Assembly: GCA_030054245.1 (NCBI GenBank)
Contig: JASGCH010000088.1
Coordinates: 1 to 6,294 of the forward strand
Direction: 5' to 3'
Source of the DNA: Gammaproteobacteria bacterium
GTDB taxonomy: Bacteria > Pseudomonadota > Gammaproteobacteria > Burkholderiales > Burkholderiaceae_C
DNA: 6,294 nucleotides
The translations under genes were made by a program, and so were the position numbers. The notes beneath the pieces are model-generated. The model ran no database searches and was not told the DNA's origin. It was given only the letters and a program-made list of their open reading frames with translations. Below, one piece after another: positions 5,374 through 6,294 of the stretch (position 1 is its first letter; every line of letters starts with the position of its first letter).

Positions 5374-6129
5374 ATGGAATCAAGATTGTACGGAAAAAAA
5401 GCCTTGGTCACCGCGGCCGGGCAAGGCATAGGTCGAGCCACTGCTGTGGCCTTTGCCAAAGCCGGAGCTGAGGTCATTGCTACGGACATCAATGAACATT
5501 TATTAGCCAGCCTACAAGAAGAAATCCAATGTCAAGTGGAAGTATTAAATGTTTTAGATGCCCGAGCTATTCAACAATGTGCGGATCAATATTCCGAGGT
5601 TAATGTATTGTTTAATGCCGCCGGTTTTGTGCATTCTGGAAATATTTTGGTTTGTACCGATCCAGAGTGGGATCTTGCATTCAATTTGAATGTGCGCTCA
5701 CAATTTTGGACCATTCGAGCTTTTTTACCGGGGATGTTGGCGCGTTCTATGGGGAGCATCATCAATGTGTCTTCAGTAGCTGGTAGCATAAAAGGCGTCG
5801 CCAATCGCTTTGTCTATGGGACCACCAAAGCCGCAGTGATTGGCTTAACTAAGGCGATTGCCGCGGATTATGTGAATACTGGTGTGCGGTGTAATGCGAT
5901 ATGTCCGGGGACGGTCGATTCACCTTCTCTACGCGATCGGATGCGTAGCCAAGCTGAACTAAACGCACAAACTCCTGAGGAAGTTGAGAAAATTTTTGTC
6001 GCCAGACAACCCATGGGGAGGTTGGGGACGACACAAGAAATTGCCAGTTTGGCGGTTTATTTGGCGAGTGATGAATCCAGTTTTACCACGGGTGTCGCCC
6101 ATATCATCGATGGGGGTTGGTCTTTATAA
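5374..6129 (+). CDS. Short-chain dehydrogenase/reductase, DHRS6/BDH2-like
   Basis: The 251-residue product is a classical SDR. It has the cofactor loop TAAGQGIG at 13-20, D38 in ATDIN (favouring NAD over NADP), NAAG at 81-84, catalytic serine in NVSSVAG (131-137), and the YxxxK pair Y148/K152 in YGTTK. The C-terminus IIDGGWSL is typical. From memory the whole chain tracks human DHRS6/BDH2: TAAxQGIG, FNxAGFVH, FNLNVRS, VYxTTKAAVIGLTK, CPGTVDxPSL and YLASDES. R145, R189 and R211 fall where DHRS6 has its active-site arginines for an acidic substrate. Mammalian BDH2 has been assigned 3-hydroxybutyrate dehydrogenase and 4-oxo-proline reductase activity; the bacterial substrate is not determinable here. 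The ATG start matches family length but has no clear ribosome-binding site. An in-frame GTG at 5299 has AGAGAG 6 nt upstream and would add 25 unfamiliar residues. It probably works with the dehydrogenase upstream. Confidence 0.9.
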   Translation: MESRLYGKKALVTAAGQGIGRATAVAFAKAGAEVIATDINEHLLASLQEEIQCQVEVLNVLDARAIQQCADQYSEVNVLFNAAGFVHSGNILVCTDPEWDLAFNLNVRSQFWTIRAFLPGMLARSMGSIINVSSVAGSIKGVANRFVYGTTKAAVIGLTKAIAADYVNTGVRCNAICPGTVDSPSLRDRMRSQAELNAQTPEEVEKIFVARQPMGRLGTTQEIASLAVYLASDESSFTTGVAHIIDGGWSL

Positions 6130-6158
6130 ACATGCTGGCATCTTGGTTTCAGCGCAGG

Positions 6159-6191
6159 GAAAAGACCCCGAAAAGACCCCGAAGAGACCTA
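6159..6191 (+). repeat. Three tandem 11-bp units (third one imperfect)
   Basis: GAAAAGACCCC occurs twice without change (6159-6169 and 6170-6180), followed by a degenerate third unit, GAAGAGACCTA (6181-6191). It lies 30 bp after the SDR stop codon and 24 bp before the next repeat element. Each unit contains AGACC, the same pentamer with which that element begins. This may be chance or a scar of repeated end activity. No terminator hairpin is evident after the SDR gene. Confidence 0.65.
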
Positions 6192-6214
6192 TTGATCCGC
6201 TACTTTCCCAACAG

Positions 6215-6294
6215 AAGACCGTTGCACCATCGGCTGGTGCCGCTCGGTAAGCTGTCAAAGTACAAGGCTAGAGTGGTCGCCCCCAGCGGAATTT
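6215..6294 (+). repeat. Left part of a dispersed repeat element, cut by the window edge
   Basis: The left terminal unit AAGACCGTTGCACC, then ATCGGCTGGTGCCG (6215-6242) is followed by CTGTCAAAGTACAAGGCTAG (6251-6270), collinear with 1756-1806 and 2754-2810 of the other elements. The last 25 bp still align loosely with the CGCAACCAGCTTCATTT part of the element at 2754, so the copy continues beyond the window. The frame ending in this unit (5984-6250) is an overlap shadow of the SDR gene and not a gene. Confidence 0.75.

Noticed and set aside
5984..6250. 88-codon plus-strand ORF ending in TVAPSAGAAR
   Set aside because: Its first half overlaps the SDR gene in another frame and its tail is a translated repeat end.

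Overview
The window reads as a moderately AT-rich proteobacterial chromosome segment, most likely betaproteobacterial. The best clue is Rho: its exact 420-residue length and its N-terminus (MHLNELKALHVSEV) match betaproteobacterial Rho from memory; no database search was possible. The two downstream dehydrogenases also look like families common in Betaproteobacteria. The genus cannot be named. Intergenic space is large and full of decaying repeats, as in a repeat-rich genome under relaxed selection.

Layout: positions 1-380 hold two right ends of a repeat family and the 3' flank of tyrS. Positions 381-1667 (minus strand) encode tyrosyl-tRNA synthetase. Positions 1668-2967 are a 1.3-kb gene-free stretch holding two near-complete repeat elements (about 1756-1953 and 2754-2922), several partial or decayed copies, and a perfect 18-bp-stem hairpin (2216-2260). 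Positions 2968-4230 encode transcription terminator Rho. A short gap with a ribosome-binding site and a 13-codon ORF leads to a beta-hydroxyacid dehydrogenase (4305-5195). A gap with a decayed repeat follows, then a DHRS6/BDH2-like short-chain dehydrogenase (5374-6129). The right edge carries an 11-bp tandem repeat and the left part of another element.

The most notable feature is the dispersed repeat. Its ends are inverted copies of a unit of about 28 bp that begins AAGACTGTTGCACC and continues ATCGGCTGGTGCCG. Each end is itself an imperfect palindrome (GCACCA, 5-nt loop, TGGTGC). Complete copies are about 170-200 bp and have no coding capacity, so the family is a MITE-like or REPIN-like non-autonomous element. 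Copies flank tyrS on both sides, sit just upstream of rho, and bracket the dehydrogenase pair. Open reading frames running through these repeats falsely extend tyrS and rho at their N-termini.

The genes do not form one pathway. tyrS and rho are housekeeping genes of translation and transcription termination. The two oxidoreductases probably act on small hydroxy/keto acids and may work together. Neither trxA nor rpmE, the usual neighbours of rho in many proteobacteria, is present, which suggests rearrangement around the repeats.
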